Assembly (NCBI GenBank): GCA_016647705.1
Contig: CM028338.1
Location: 15,394,740-15,458,739 of the forward strand
From: Eucommia ulmoides
Lineage: Eukaryota; Streptophyta; Magnoliopsida; Garryales; Eucommiaceae
DNA length: 64,000 nucleotides
Direction: 5' to 3'
Under the pieces are notes generated by a model that saw nothing but the letters and a program-made list of their open reading frames with translations, made no database searches and was not told the origin of the DNA. Both the position numbers and the translations under genes were made by a program. Of the stretch, positions 11,339 to 21,876 are shown in pieces (the first letter of the stretch is position 1; every line of letters begins with the position of its first letter).

Positions 11339-12540
11339 ATGGCACCAAGGAGAGAGAGAAGAAATTAGGAGGAGGCAGCCCCAGTCATTCAATTCGACAA
11401 TTATCATTTCTCTTGTCCTAAACATGAGGAACAATTTCGCTCCAATTTCTCTCACCATAAGGTAATTCCCGGTCATCTGATTGATTTTGAATCTATTTCA
11501 AATTACAACCTTCATACTCGAGCTTATTTGGATCATGCCAGTTGGGACTATTTTGTTGCAATTTCTTCACCATTATCTACCGTTCTTGTCCAAATGTTCT
11601 ATGCTAATCTTATATATGAACGTGGAGTTTGCACTTCTTATGTCAATGGTGTTGAAGTCTCTTTTGGTAACCGAACTCTACTGATATCCTTTATTTACCT
11701 AGAGGGGATATTAAACCAAATATCAATAACAATTGGTTATCAAATCATTCGAACTTTAATTAATAAGATGTTTTGGCTACTCTTGTTGGACCGTATTTCC
11801 GTCCTGATCATCTAATTCTGTAGCCGATTTACCCCTTGAATTTTGTTTTTTTTCCCTCTATAATAAACTACTCTATTGTGCCAATAGTAAGAAGTCGAAC
11901 TCATATTAGTTTCGTTGATCTTTTCATTCTTAAGTGCTTTCTTAACAATACCAACATCGATCTTGTATTTGTAATTGAAAAATACATGTTGGCTTAAAAG
12001 CACAAAACCAAAGGCTCTTTGCCTTATGGAATCGCACTCATCGCTATCTACACTCATTCCAAGTTTCGCTTCAAAATGAAAATCCATCTTCTATCATTAC
12101 CAATCATGAAATTCTTGATTCGTCAATCATGTTGAAAATGGGATATAGCTTTGTAAATGGTCGTTGGCAAAAATGGGGTAGACAGGAAGATCACAAAGTC
12201 ATCAATTTTGCACTTACCAATGTTCCAGTGGAATTGAGGCTTGCCGATGCTTACCAAGGAGGTGCTAAAAATATTGAAGAGAAACAAGGGGAAGATGAAG
12301 AAAGAGATGATGAAATGGAGGATGTACCGCCTCAAACAGGTGGAACTTCAACTTTTGAAGTTGGGGAAGGTTCCAATGCTCCGAACTACAATTATAATAA
12401 TCTTGTGTCTAGAATGAAAAACATGAACGTGAGTTTTGAAGGTCATATAGATAACATAGGCACTTGATTTGAAGGGAGAATGGACGATCTCTCGAACCAT
12501 TTTGACACCCACACAAATCACGTGGATAAGCGGTTTGACA
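11339..12540 (+). pseudogene. Second ORF of copia A (Transposase_32-like)
   Basis: The frame starts MAPRRERRN, hits a stop, then continues with FDNYHFSCPKHEEQFRSNF, VIPGHLIDFESISNYNLHTR, MFYANLIYERGVCTSYVNGV and EVSFGNRTLL. After shifts it goes on through VPIVRSRTHISFVDLFILK, TNIDLVFVIEKYML and KGSLPYGIALIAIYTHSKF. An open stretch at 12129-12467 is acidic and then coiled-coil-like (MKNMNVSFEGHIDNIGT), followed by MDDLSNHFDTHTNHVDKRFD. The series of landmarks fits the 'putative plant transposon protein' family, found in many plant retroelement-derived ORFs; its biochemical role is unknown. It is on the same strand as the LTRs, after the integrase remnant, where env-like ORFs sit in some copia lineages. 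The solo LTR at 12543 cuts off its tail. Multiple stops and shifts. Confidence 0.55.
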
Positions 12541-12542
12541 TT
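12538..12542. other. Target site duplication, left (ACATT)
   Basis: The 5-bp ACATT precedes the TG end of the solo LTR and is repeated exactly at 13974-13978 after its CA end. Five bases is the expected length for LTR elements. Confidence 0.85.
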
Positions 12543-13973
12543 TGTACGGCAAATCGTTTGTTACATGCTCGCGTATTGACTACTCACAAGTGTACGAGGT
12601 CAAAGTTTTAGTATAGTGTGATCGTTAAGATCAGGTATCGTATCCATAGGGATTGATGCCGCGTTATTATCAAGTACCGTGTTTATCATTACCTAATTTT
12701 ATCTAGGCTAAAAACAAATGTATTTAATTTTAATTAATAATAATACTAATATAACCTAATTTAATCTATACTAATTATACTAGTATGAGATAGTTAGGGA
12801 ATGGATTATCTAGGAATTAACTTTATTTACTTGAACGCGCTTGATTTCGTTTAGTTTACAATAATGGTGTTCGAGTTATTCAACAATCTCAGTTTGTAAA
12901 CTCCCCCGCCACCTCTCTCGAGTGTAAGATGAGGGATATAATGCGACTTCGTATCAACGAAGAAGTCCCCCTCAACGTCGTAACGACCCTAGGTCACGTG
13001 AGTCTCGGCCCAACATCATCGATTGCCCACAATCCAACTCCCTCCCAGGTTATTGAATCATGGCGTTTGTTTACCCTAGTCCTAATCAGGGCTTTGTCAA
13101 ACTTTGTATTCTCCGAATATCATTCTAAGCATGATAAACAAACAATACAGTACGCACAATCAAAATAGCGAAGAACAATCACTAAAGAAACACAACTCAA
13201 ACAAAACTACATTTTTATAAATAATATTAATCCCATACATAATCCACATTTAGTCAATGGCCATAGCCATTTATACAATTGAAACAAAGCTAAACATGCT
13301 CAAACAAACATAGAAGTTAAGAAATAAAAGGAAAAGGGGATGAACTTAGCCGATATCCAAAGATTAGCCTCTAAAACCATCCACCGATCGATTCTCATTC
13401 TCCACATGGTAATCTTCTCCTTCGGATTTGTTTGAGCACTCCCCATACTCTCTCTATATTCTATACTAAGCCCTAAGGACTCTAATGGCCGGAGAAAGCA
13501 AGAAAATGAGGGAGGAGGAAAGCTTAATAGGGAAAATATCTCAAAAAATATCTAAAAATATCTTAAGTTTGCGTAGAGGTCACCGCCGCGGCGGTGAGTA
13601 GGTCGGTTGGCTGATCGCCTCGGCGATGAAAAATACGGTGGATTAGGTTGACATCCTGTATCTCCAGTGCCACGGCGGTGGTAGCGCACCACGGTGGTGG
13701 ATGTTCAACAATGACAAGTCATTCTCTGCATTTTCACCGCCACAACTGTGGACTTCTTTCAGAATATTGTAGCCTTACTCGTTTTTCCATCGTTCTTCGA
13801 CTGTTCTTGGTTCGATCTCATCGTTTTCTCTTCAACTTCCTATATTTTTGCCCCACTCACCTAATTTATACAAAAAGTATAAAAACTAATTAAAACATAA
13901 TAAAATAAATATAAAAACTACTCTAAAACTAACAAAACCAGTTTGAAAATATGTAAGTAGATCATACCTATCA
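12543..13973 (-). repeat. Solo LTR, Athila/Tat-like family, 1,431 bp
   Basis: This is bounded by TG at 12543 and CA at 13973 and flanked by a perfect 5-bp target duplication ACATT (12538-12542 and 13974-13978). Read on the minus strand it begins TGATAGGTATGATC and ends near the tRNA-Asp-type junction seen in the copy at 60256. It matches 15904-17448 over its length, including the GTATCGTATCCATAGGG block near 12630 and the CCGCGG palindrome at 13581. No internal coding region of the parent element remains, so it arose by LTR-LTR recombination. Confidence 0.88.
13581..13596. promoter_or_regulatory. Perfect 16-bp palindrome in solo LTR U3
   Basis: CACCGCCGCGGCGGTG equals its own reverse complement. 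In the LTR's own (minus) orientation it lies some tens of bases upstream of the TATA-like region near 13520. Related partial palindromes are at 1370, 13613 and 60470-60610. Confidence 0.6.
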
Positions 13974-13978
13974 ACATT

Positions 13979-14394
13979 CTCATAGGATCCTTCAATCAAT
14001 TCACTAACCATTTCTACACACACTATCCACCTCCACCACCTTACAACTAGTTTTGTCTCCTTTTTTATGTGACAAATGGGGAGAAAATCAAGATTTGATG
14101 TTAGATACTCATGCTAGTTGCTTATGTTTGTATTTTATTTTAGTGTGTCGTTTATGATTATGTATGCTTAAACTATTATGTTTGACTATTAATCTATTGT
14201 GTCGATGTTATTTCTGATCTTAATCATTATATTTTGAAAATGTCAAAAACTTTACTAACCTTAAGAGAATGAAAATTTGAACATTATTGGATAAAATCAT
14301 TTAAAAAACCAATCCCATTCTCCAGGGGGAACTAGTAAAGTGATTATTCCTATTAAAACATCAAATGAATTTTCATCATCAAGAAGGGAGAGAT
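13979..14394 (+). other. Copia A 3' untranslated region and polypurine tract
   Basis: After the solo LTR the interrupted second-ORF tail resumes for a short way (IGSFNQFTNHFYTHYPPPPP), then becomes non-coding. The purine tract AAGAAGGGAGAGAT at 14381-14394 abuts the TGTTAGCC start of the 3' LTR and would prime plus-strand synthesis. A GTGACAAATGGGGAGAAAATC run at about 14069 is typical of the gag-pol 3' end of long copia elements. Confidence 0.65.
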
Positions 14395-14943
14395 TGTTAG
14401 CCTAAGCGGTTTCAATCATAGGATGCTCGGACAAATATGATTTTGTCGATAACACCACATTTGACGTTTTAAATGAACTAACAATAATTTTGAATATAAA
14501 TTATCTGAGCATCACTGAAATATACCATGGAAGTGAATTCAATTTGAAAGGTATGAAAATGTATGATTTAAATTAAAACAATTTTTTATTTTGACAATAT
14601 TCGCGAAATATTAAACTCGAAACTCTATAAGACGCACACACACACACACACCGTATGGGTATGAAATTGTGATATATTGATCTTGACATGTCTAATATAC
14701 CTAAATATCACAATGTGGAAGATGAATTTGATCATTAGATGCTAAAACGGAAAAAATCACCTACTGATCATAATTATGTGAAATTAGAAACTTATATGAT
14801 CATAAGGTACATTGTGTTTTTAGATCATCCAAACATCATGAATATACTTGATACATGTTTTAAAAGTGTTTAGAATGATAAACGGTCATAAATCATGGCT
14901 AAAAACACAAAACGGACGAAAACGGAATGTCGCAGGAATTGCA

Positions 14944-14967
14944 GCATAAGTAGTCGACTACTTATGC
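14944..14967. promoter_or_regulatory. Perfect 24-bp palindrome in copia A 3' LTR
   Basis: The arm GCATAAGTAGTC is followed by its exact reverse complement GACTACTTATGC. A second, imperfect copy (GAAGTAGTCAACTACTTT) follows at once at 14969. Perfect here and one step away in the 5' LTR, so it was probably perfect in the ancestor. Confidence 0.7.
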
Positions 14968-15903
14968 TAGAAGTAGTCAACTACTTTCGGCAGAAGATTT
15001 TTTTTCTCCTGCTCTGTTTTTGGCTTCTCATTTTGGCGTCGTATTCTTGTTCTAATTGTTGTATGATGATTCTTATAAATTATAATGATTGTCTAATATG
15101 TTATCATATCATTCAATTTGATCAAAACCATGTTGAATTGAGGAGAATTTGATCAAAACAATTTAAACAATTTGAGAACTCAATTTCTAGATTTTTATCA
15201 TAAATCGAAATTGGGATTTGCATATCAAATTTTGTTTGGAACGTTCAAATCATGGTATGTTGTGTTAGTTTAACATGTCTACATGATATATGCATGATCA
15301 ATTGATATGTTCATCATTTTATCTATAATTAATTGATAAATTGGTTCAAATAGCATGAAAATTTTATTTTTCTCATGTGAAATGTATTCTAAGTGTTCAA
15401 CCTCATGAATTGCTTGTATGTACTCAAATGTATTGTATACATGTATAATATACATTATACATTAAGTATATGAATGCTCAATTTCATAATCATGTATGTA
15501 TACAAGTATAAGGTATGTATTTGTTAAGACTAATTAATGGGAACACCTTTAAATAAACAATGATTTACTTTATAGGTGGGGTTTCATAAGTTGATTTGAT
15601 TGTCTCCCATTTAATTGCTCACCTACCTTCTCCTTGATTTAATGATCAAGTCTTGAGATAAATCCAAACAACGTTACTATACATTTATTGAGTATTGAAT
15701 CCACCATATCATGTTCATATATTTTCTTCATGGAATCAAGGTAATTTGTCAAGATACAAATTTGAATACATGTTGACATTTGAAAATCCATTATTGTATT
15801 CATTGTACCCATGATTTATGCAACTTGTTGGGATTGTGGTTTAATTAATTATTGTGTAAAGTCAAATTAGTATCACGACAATCCTAGAGCTAATGGAAAG
15901 GAG

Positions 15904-17448
15904 TGGTGGCCGCTAAACAATGCGTTGCCACTTTCACCGCAAGCGTACGGATCAAGTTTTAGTATTGTGGACCTTTCGATCGGGTATCATATCCACAGGG
16001 ATTGGTGTTATTACTATCGAGTATTGCGATTGTCATAACCTGACTTTATCTAGGCGACAAAAATGGAATTTAATTTAATACTAATATTAAACTAAAATAC
16101 TAATTAAGTTAACTATACTATAAATACTAATTTGAGATTGTTTAGGGGAGTAGATTTCCTAGGGATTAACTTTATTTACTTCAATGCGTTTGATTTCGTT
16201 TTAGTTAACATTAACGGTGTTCGGCGTATCCAACAATCTCGGTTCGTAAACTCCATCGCCACCTCTTCCGAGTGTAAGACGGGGGAATATGTGAATTCAC
16301 GTCAACGCCGAAGTCCCCCTCAACGTCTTAACGACTTTAGGTCATGTGAGTCTCGCCCCAACGTCATCGATTGCACACTTTCTAACGCCCTCCCGGGTCG
16401 TTAGATTGTCATGTTGTGTTAACCCTAGTCCGAATCCGGGGTTACCTCTCCCGAGTGTCAAACCCCATATTCTCAATATATCTAAACTAGCATATAATCA
16501 TAGAAAACACGGCAACACAATCGAAATTATAAGGAACAACCATAAACGAAATACAAATTCAATCAAAACTACATTTTCATAAATAATACGTTAATCCCTA
16601 TTATAATCCATATTTAACTCATGGCCCTAACCATTTATACAATGTAAAATGAGCTAAACATGCTCAACAACTACCAAAATGAAGAAAACAAAGAGAAGAA
16701 ACGAGTGACTTAGCCTATATCCGAAGAATTGGCGCTAGAACCGTCGAACGATCGTTTTCCTCTTCATCTTCCACCTCGGTCTGAGAGCTCTCCCTCAAAA
16801 ACCTCTCAAACTAACCCTAAAATATATCCTAAAGCCTTAGGGGCTGAAGATGAGGGAAGAGAATAAGAGAGAAGGGCTTAAATAGGCCAAAAAAATATCT
16901 CCAAAATATCTATTCTATGCAGAGGATTTCGCCTAGGCGAAGTTACTGTAGGTTTGCAAATTTGTTTTGACTGTAACTTCTTCATCCGAACTCCGATTAA
17001 GGTTATTAAACAACCTATATAAAGGTAAGAAAAATATCTACAACTTCCATGTTTTAAGTGTTTCCAAAATCGGATTGAATGATAGTCCAAAATAGTCTTG
17101 AAGTTACAGCACCTGTACCGGCTTTGCAAGTTTGGTGACCGCCTAAGCGAAGAAGTAGGCAGTGGACTTGGAAATGTTCTCAGCATCTTCACAGCCTAGG
17201 TGGAGGTCTAGATGCTTAGGCGGTAGGCTTCTTTCACAATGTTGCCTCCTTGCTCATTTATCCACCGTAACTTCGTCCGCTTTGGTTCGATCACATCATT
17301 TTCACTCTAATTTCATATCTTTTCACCCCACGCACCTATTTTAATACAAAAAGAATAAAAACATATTAAAATATATAAAAATAACTATAAACGTACTCCA
17401 AAACTAACAAAATTGATTTGGAAATACGTAAGTATTTTACACCTATCA
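15904..17448 (-). repeat. Solo LTR, Athila/Tat-like family, 1,545 bp
   Basis: This lies inside the copia A 3' LTR, bounded by TG (15904) and CA (17448), with a perfect 5-bp duplication AGGAG at 15899-15903 and 17449-17453. The uninterrupted target can be read in the 5' LTR near 8206 (GGAGAGGAGCCCC). It carries a TTCGCCTAGGCGAA palindrome at 16928-16941 and GGGTATCATATCCACAGGG near 15980. It is homologous to the solo LTR at 12543 and in the same orientation. Confidence 0.92.
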
Positions 17449-18227
17449 AGGAGCCTCATTCTTATCTTGACAATTTTGAAGAAAAGCACTCCAACATTCA
17501 AACTTTCTCAAGCTCTTCAATTGAGATATCCTCCATACATTCTCTATACCTATATAAAGAGGAAGATTGCCGGAAGTTTAAAGAATAAGAGAACCAATTC
17601 TCACCAAGTATCTTTCATTCAACTTGAGCTACAAATATCAAAGAGATACTACCAAAGTTTCAAAGCAAAAATTTGTGCAACAACACTTCTTCTATTTCTT
17701 AATTCATTTTCTTGAGTGATTGTTATATTTGCTTCACACACATAGATTCTTGAGTTCTATATCTTGTGAGTGTTGAAGCTCCATTTTGTGAGATGGTGAG
17801 AAATTTGATTGTAAATCTTAAGTACGTTTTTGCTCAAGAATAGAGATTTATGAGTGGAACATATTCACTCTAGATTGTAAAATCTTGGGATACAAAATTT
17901 TCAAGTGGCGACTATAGATGGCTTGGTCTTCACCCGTAAGAAGATCAGAGACAGTAAAATTCTCGAAGGATCTCGAGGGAATGGATTAGACAAATGGTGT
18001 TTGCTGAATCACGATAAATAGCGGTGTCAATATCTTTGACTCTACTATTTATATTTTCCGCATATACTTGTGTTTTTTATTATTATTTGGATTGAATATT
18101 TGTTGTGTACTTCAGACAATCACATAAATACTTAAGTTTATAGTAAGTAGAATTAATTAACGAAATAATTACCAAAACCCAATTCACCCCCCCCCCCCCC
18201 CCCTCTTGGGTATTTGTTGGGCCATCA

Positions 18228-18600
18228 GTGACTCAAGCTGGTATAATAATAAACAAATCCCAAATGGTCAGAGGCCATAAGAAGATCAGCCCAATCCCAC
18301 AATTCCATACAAGAGGGAGATCATGACCAACTCGCCGCATGCAGCGAGATCTCGAGCACATCCTTTCACAATAGCATTATATCGTAGGGGTGATTTTACT
18401 AACAAATAGCATGAATGAGAAGGTCTATAAATAAAGAAAGGTATCAACACATTAAACACATTCCATCTACTTGAGTTTTCACCCTAAATAACCTAACTTA
18501 TTCTCACGTTGGAGGTTCTTTGGCTGACACCACATCGGTGTCTCTCTTTAAGCTTATCGATTTTACATGTTACCAATTTACAGGTTGTAAAGATCTTTGG
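18228..18600 (+). repeat. Probable gypsy LTR fragment
   Basis: No coding sequence. A TATA-like GTCTATAAATAAAG at about 18431 is followed at 18505-18560 by CACGTTGGAGGTTCTTTGGC and GACACCACATCGGTGTCTC, in the style of the R-U5 part of large plant gypsy LTRs. I infer a decayed LTR of another gypsy family; no second copy is in the window to prove it. Confidence 0.35.
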
Positions 18601-19319
18601 CAACGTGGTAGAGATTTTTGGCAATATCATAAATAATTCACGAAAACATAATGAAACAATGGAGAAACCACAACAGACATAGTTCTCACAATTATGAACA
18701 ACCCCATAATCATCATTTTCTTCCAGTAAATTTTTAATAATGTTCAAAAAATCAAAATTTGATTATTTGATCCCTTCTTGCTCCTGTTTAATTCCCAATC
18801 TCTGATTAATTTCTTAAACGATGAATTTGATTCTTCTTCGGATTCTAAAGAAGGATTGTCTTCGAGAATTATGGTTTCGAATAACCCAAAACAAGAAAGG
18901 GATTGATCCAAGAGAATGCGAAACAACTGAAAAATTCCACTTGAATTTCTCATCACGCGGAAGAAAATAAAAGAATTCACAATCCATGGAATAAAAATCA
19001 TTACTCAGATTTCTCAATTTTTGAGTAAAATCTCCACGTTGATATAAGAAGAAGGTTTGAAAAACAAAACATAACAAATAGATACCAATATTTGATCCAT
19101 TTCAGCAATTTTACCATCAACAAAACCCCCTAAAATTATCCAAATGAAACCCCATAAAGCATGAAATTGGGATTTTCGTGAGAAAAATTGGTCCATAGTT
19201 GCTTAGTTTGCTGTCACCAGAGCAGGGAATGAGTGGGGGTAGAAAGGAAAAGACAAGAATGAGAAGAAGGTACACGAACCATGGGAAGTGGGGTTGGAAG
19301 AGACGAAGAAAAAACATTT
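18601..19319. other. Unassigned segment, probably interior of a Mutator-like element
   Basis: Short overlapping minus-strand frames occur here, but none shows a recognisable domain, and their hydrophobic Phe/Leu-rich translations look like AT-rich noise. The segment lies left of the Mutator-like terminal region at 19320, so it may be that element's interior. Nothing else is supported. Confidence 0.25.
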
Positions 19320-19594
19320 TGATCTTTTAAGTTATTTTTTTTTAAAAATAGATCTCATTGAATTAGTTAGAACAAAATGAAATATAGGGGTGCAAAGTAT
19401 AGTAAATCCATATAGGCGGAAATGAGAGGGAACTAATATTTAACCAAAAATAGTCAAAATACCCTTACTTTAACTGTCAACCGTCACTTTTGACTACCAA
19501 ATTTCTAATTTGGGTCAGATTGATATTAAATGTAATTATAAAGGACCAAATGTGTCGAACCCTAAATAATAGGGGGGCAATTGAACACCGACCT

Positions 19595-21712
19595 TGTTGA
19601 TCCTAAGATTTTGATGAACAATTAAGTATTGATATTTTGGTGGAACTAATATTTAATTGAAGTGTTTTAGTGATTTAAAGTTCCAATAATGAAGATGTCA
19701 AATTAAATAGATGCTAAAGGAAGATGTCAAAATGATGAAGAAGAATTAAGAGTTTGAAAAAATTAGAGAAAACAACTCAGGTGAATCTTAACACTTAATA
19801 TCTCATTTAGGAACACACATATGGCACAAAATGTATTTTATCTTTTATGTGTGTTTTGATTAAGTTAAATTATTTGCTCCTATGTGAAATAGGAAGAAAT
19901 AAATTTAAATGACTAAAATGGAATATAAGAATATTAGTGGAGCTAATTAAAAGAAGAAAATGGTTAAAGGGGCAAAATCGTAAAAAAAAATGAGTTAAAA
20001 ACGTATTCAGAGAAGAGATCCAGTGACAGCAGTCGATTGGTGAGTCAACCAGTGAAAGAAGGTTGAACTCTCTGAATAAAGGAGTCGACTAATAGGTTGA
20101 CCTGTGAAAGAAGGCTGAACTCTCTGAATCAAGAGGTCGACTGATAGGTCGACCGGTGAAAGAAGGAAGAACTCTCTGAATCGACAAGTCGACTGCATGG
20201 GCGACCGATGAACTATATTTTCTACATCCTGAATCTCCCAGTCGACTGGGTAGTCGACTGAACGCGCTGTTTCAGGATACTGTTTGATCCGAGATTATAT
20301 CCAAAAATAGTAATTTTTGTTAGGATTTGAGAGAAATTTCGGGGATATTCTCTATATTTAAGATATGGTTCATATACTAATTAAATCCTATTAATATGGT
20401 TCATTAAATATTAATATTTCTCAATTTGGTACTTGAAATATATTCTATACTTATTTATTAAGATTGAGAAATACTTTGGGGGTTTCATTGAGAGATGTGA
20501 AATATATTTTTAAGTGGAATTGAATCTAAATGAAGTTCTTATGATATAAATGGTCTATAAGAGCTTTTAATTGTCATGACACATGTAAACTAGCCGTTAT
20601 AAGGTTGATTTTATATTCCTATATATAGACCTGTGAATTTTTATTTAAAAAAAATTATTCTAAGAGAGAGAATTCATATAGTATCAAGAGAGATCAGAAT
20701 ATATCAATTGAGTGAACTTTTCTAAGAGATATCTTATTGAGAATTGAGTGAGCTTTTCTAAGAGAATCATTTGCTGATCATTGCTGCTACCGATTTGTTG
20801 CAATGCTATTTTCTTTCGGTGGATTCCGAGTGATCTTTCTAAATTGTTTATTATTTGGTTATTGATTTTGTATTTAGAAATTGATCTTAAAATTGTTTAT
20901 GATGTTTGAGGAAAATAGTTTTACAAATAATTTCTTGAATCTAATTACGTGCATCAATTTGCTACCCATATCTTATTAAAATCATATTTTTGTATCTCAC
21001 GTATTTCTATCACTAGTTGGAATATTAATTGAGTTATTGTTTATCTAGGGTGGTAGAAGCTCCGAGTGAGATTTACTTCTTATCAATTTTTTATATTGGT
21101 GAGTTGTGACAAGTTAAATATCATTGCGGGTATTTAATTAAGGGTAGTTGGATTTCAGTCTCTTCCTGTAAAGAGATTGAGGTAGTGATTCTTCCTTAAT
21201 AAGAATTGTATTTTAAGTGATTTGTAAAGGTTCCATCCTTACTTGTGAAAATGATAGTTAGAGTGTTTGTGAGAGGTTTTGATTCTTGAACCTTAGTGTT
21301 AAAAAGGATTAGGTTATTCTTTAACTTGTAAAAAGTAGAGGTTCTTCTTTAACTTGAGAAAATGATATTGTAAATGTTGATTCTGAGCCTGTAAAAGAAT
21401 CGGTGTGTAGGTTTGGTTCCTACCTTTAAAGGGATCTTGGTTTTAGTGGGTACGACCTCCGTAAAGCTCGGGGGACTGGATTAGCCAATAGTAGCTTGGT
21501 GAACCAGTATAAATCGTTTGTGTGCTGCATTACTACTTTATTATTTTTGTTGTTTGGGTGTGCACATAAATCGATAATATTCTTCTGCTGTGTTACAAAG
21601 ATAATAATTAATTTAAGCTTAAAATTAATTATTTGATTTATCCAAGTTTTATTCTGATTATTTTTTAATTACCCAATTCACCTTCCCTCTTAGATATTCG
21701 ATTGGGCCAACA
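19595..21712 (+). repeat. Copia solo LTR (family B, copy b), 2,118 bp
   Basis: This begins TGTTGATCCTAAGATTTTG and ends ATTGGGCCAACA, with a perfect 5-bp duplication GACCT at 19590-19594 and 21713-21717. It is the same family as 4790-6167 and 57114-59461. A TATA-like CCTATATATAGACC is at about 20618. No gag or pol lies next to it, so it is a solo LTR. Its insertion splits the right terminal repeat of a Mutator-like element. Confidence 0.92.
20031..20265. repeat. 52-bp tandem repeat with GTCGAC cores in copia U3
   Basis: Unit starts fall at 20031, 20083, 20135, 20187 and 20239, an exact 52-bp spacing. Each unit has two sites of the type AGTCGACT and GGTCGACC followed by GGTGAAAGAAGG. The last contains the perfect palindrome CCCAGTCGACTGGG at 20237-20250. 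The array lies upstream of the TATA box. A more diverged version occurs at 57565-57890. The spacers are not unique sequences, so this is not a CRISPR array. Confidence 0.85.
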
Positions 21713-21876
21713 GACCTCATTTATGAGATGCCAAAAAAATTATTCTCTCTTGTTTATTTTATTATTTTAAATCATCTATGTCTATATCTATATCTAAAAT
21801 TGGAAGACGAAATTGAATGAGAGCTCATAAAATCATTTTTTTTATTCTCCTTAATTTCTCTCTTTATTATTTTATG

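Larger units (their letters stand above)
6705..18227 (+). mobile_element. Copia element A with extra ORF, 11.5 kb, nested
   Basis: Two LTRs (6705-8862 and 14395-18227, the second enlarged by an insertion) bracket an internal region of about 5.5 kb. Landmarks are in the correct order: tRNA-Met-type primer site, gag, zinc knuckle, pre-integrase and integrase core, a second ORF, and a polypurine tract. Protease, reverse transcriptase and RNase H are not recognisable, so the element cannot move by itself. Two antisense Athila/Tat-like solo LTRs lie inside it (12543-13973 and 15904-17448). Removing them, the element is about 8.5 kb. The bases next to the LTRs (GTAAT left, GTGAC right) are only a weak candidate target duplication. 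The order and integrase type fit Ty1/copia, probably the long-LTR branch with gag and second ORF (SIRE/Angela-like), but that lineage call is inference. Confidence 0.85.
14395..18227 (+). repeat. 3' LTR of copia element A, interrupted
   Basis: This starts TGTTAGCCTAAGCGGTTTC and ends TTGGGCCATCA. It matches 6705-8862 except that it holds the 1,545-bp solo LTR at 15904-17448 and about 130 bp near 17760-17880 that the 5' LTR lacks. Without the insertion it is about 2.28 kb. A TATA-like CTATATAAAGAGG is at about 17549. A run of 17 C occurs at 18187-18203. Confidence 0.85.
19320..21735. mobile_element. Right end of Mutator-like TIR element, split by LTR
   Basis: Bases 19320-19594 plus 21713-21735 match the right terminal region of the element at 21877-23552. 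Shared landmarks in order are the TTTTTTTT run, GAATTAGT, ATGAAATATAGGGGTGCAAA, CAAAATACCCTTA, GACCAAATGTGTCGAACC, and CAATTGAACACCG. The left terminus was not found, so it is either truncated or too diverged. A copia solo LTR sits in the terminal repeat. Confidence 0.55.

Noticed and set aside
6705..18227. Perfect target duplication for copia A
   Set aside because: Flanks GTAAT and GTGAC agree at only three of five bases, so it is not claimed.
18493..19317. Series of minus-strand frames of 60-87 codons
   Set aside because: AT-rich, hydrophobic, with no motif; no support for a gene.
20031..20265. Regularly spaced repeats (52 bp) that could look like a CRISPR array
   Set aside because: The units are tandem, with no unique spacers, inside a plant LTR. 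This is a eukaryotic genome.
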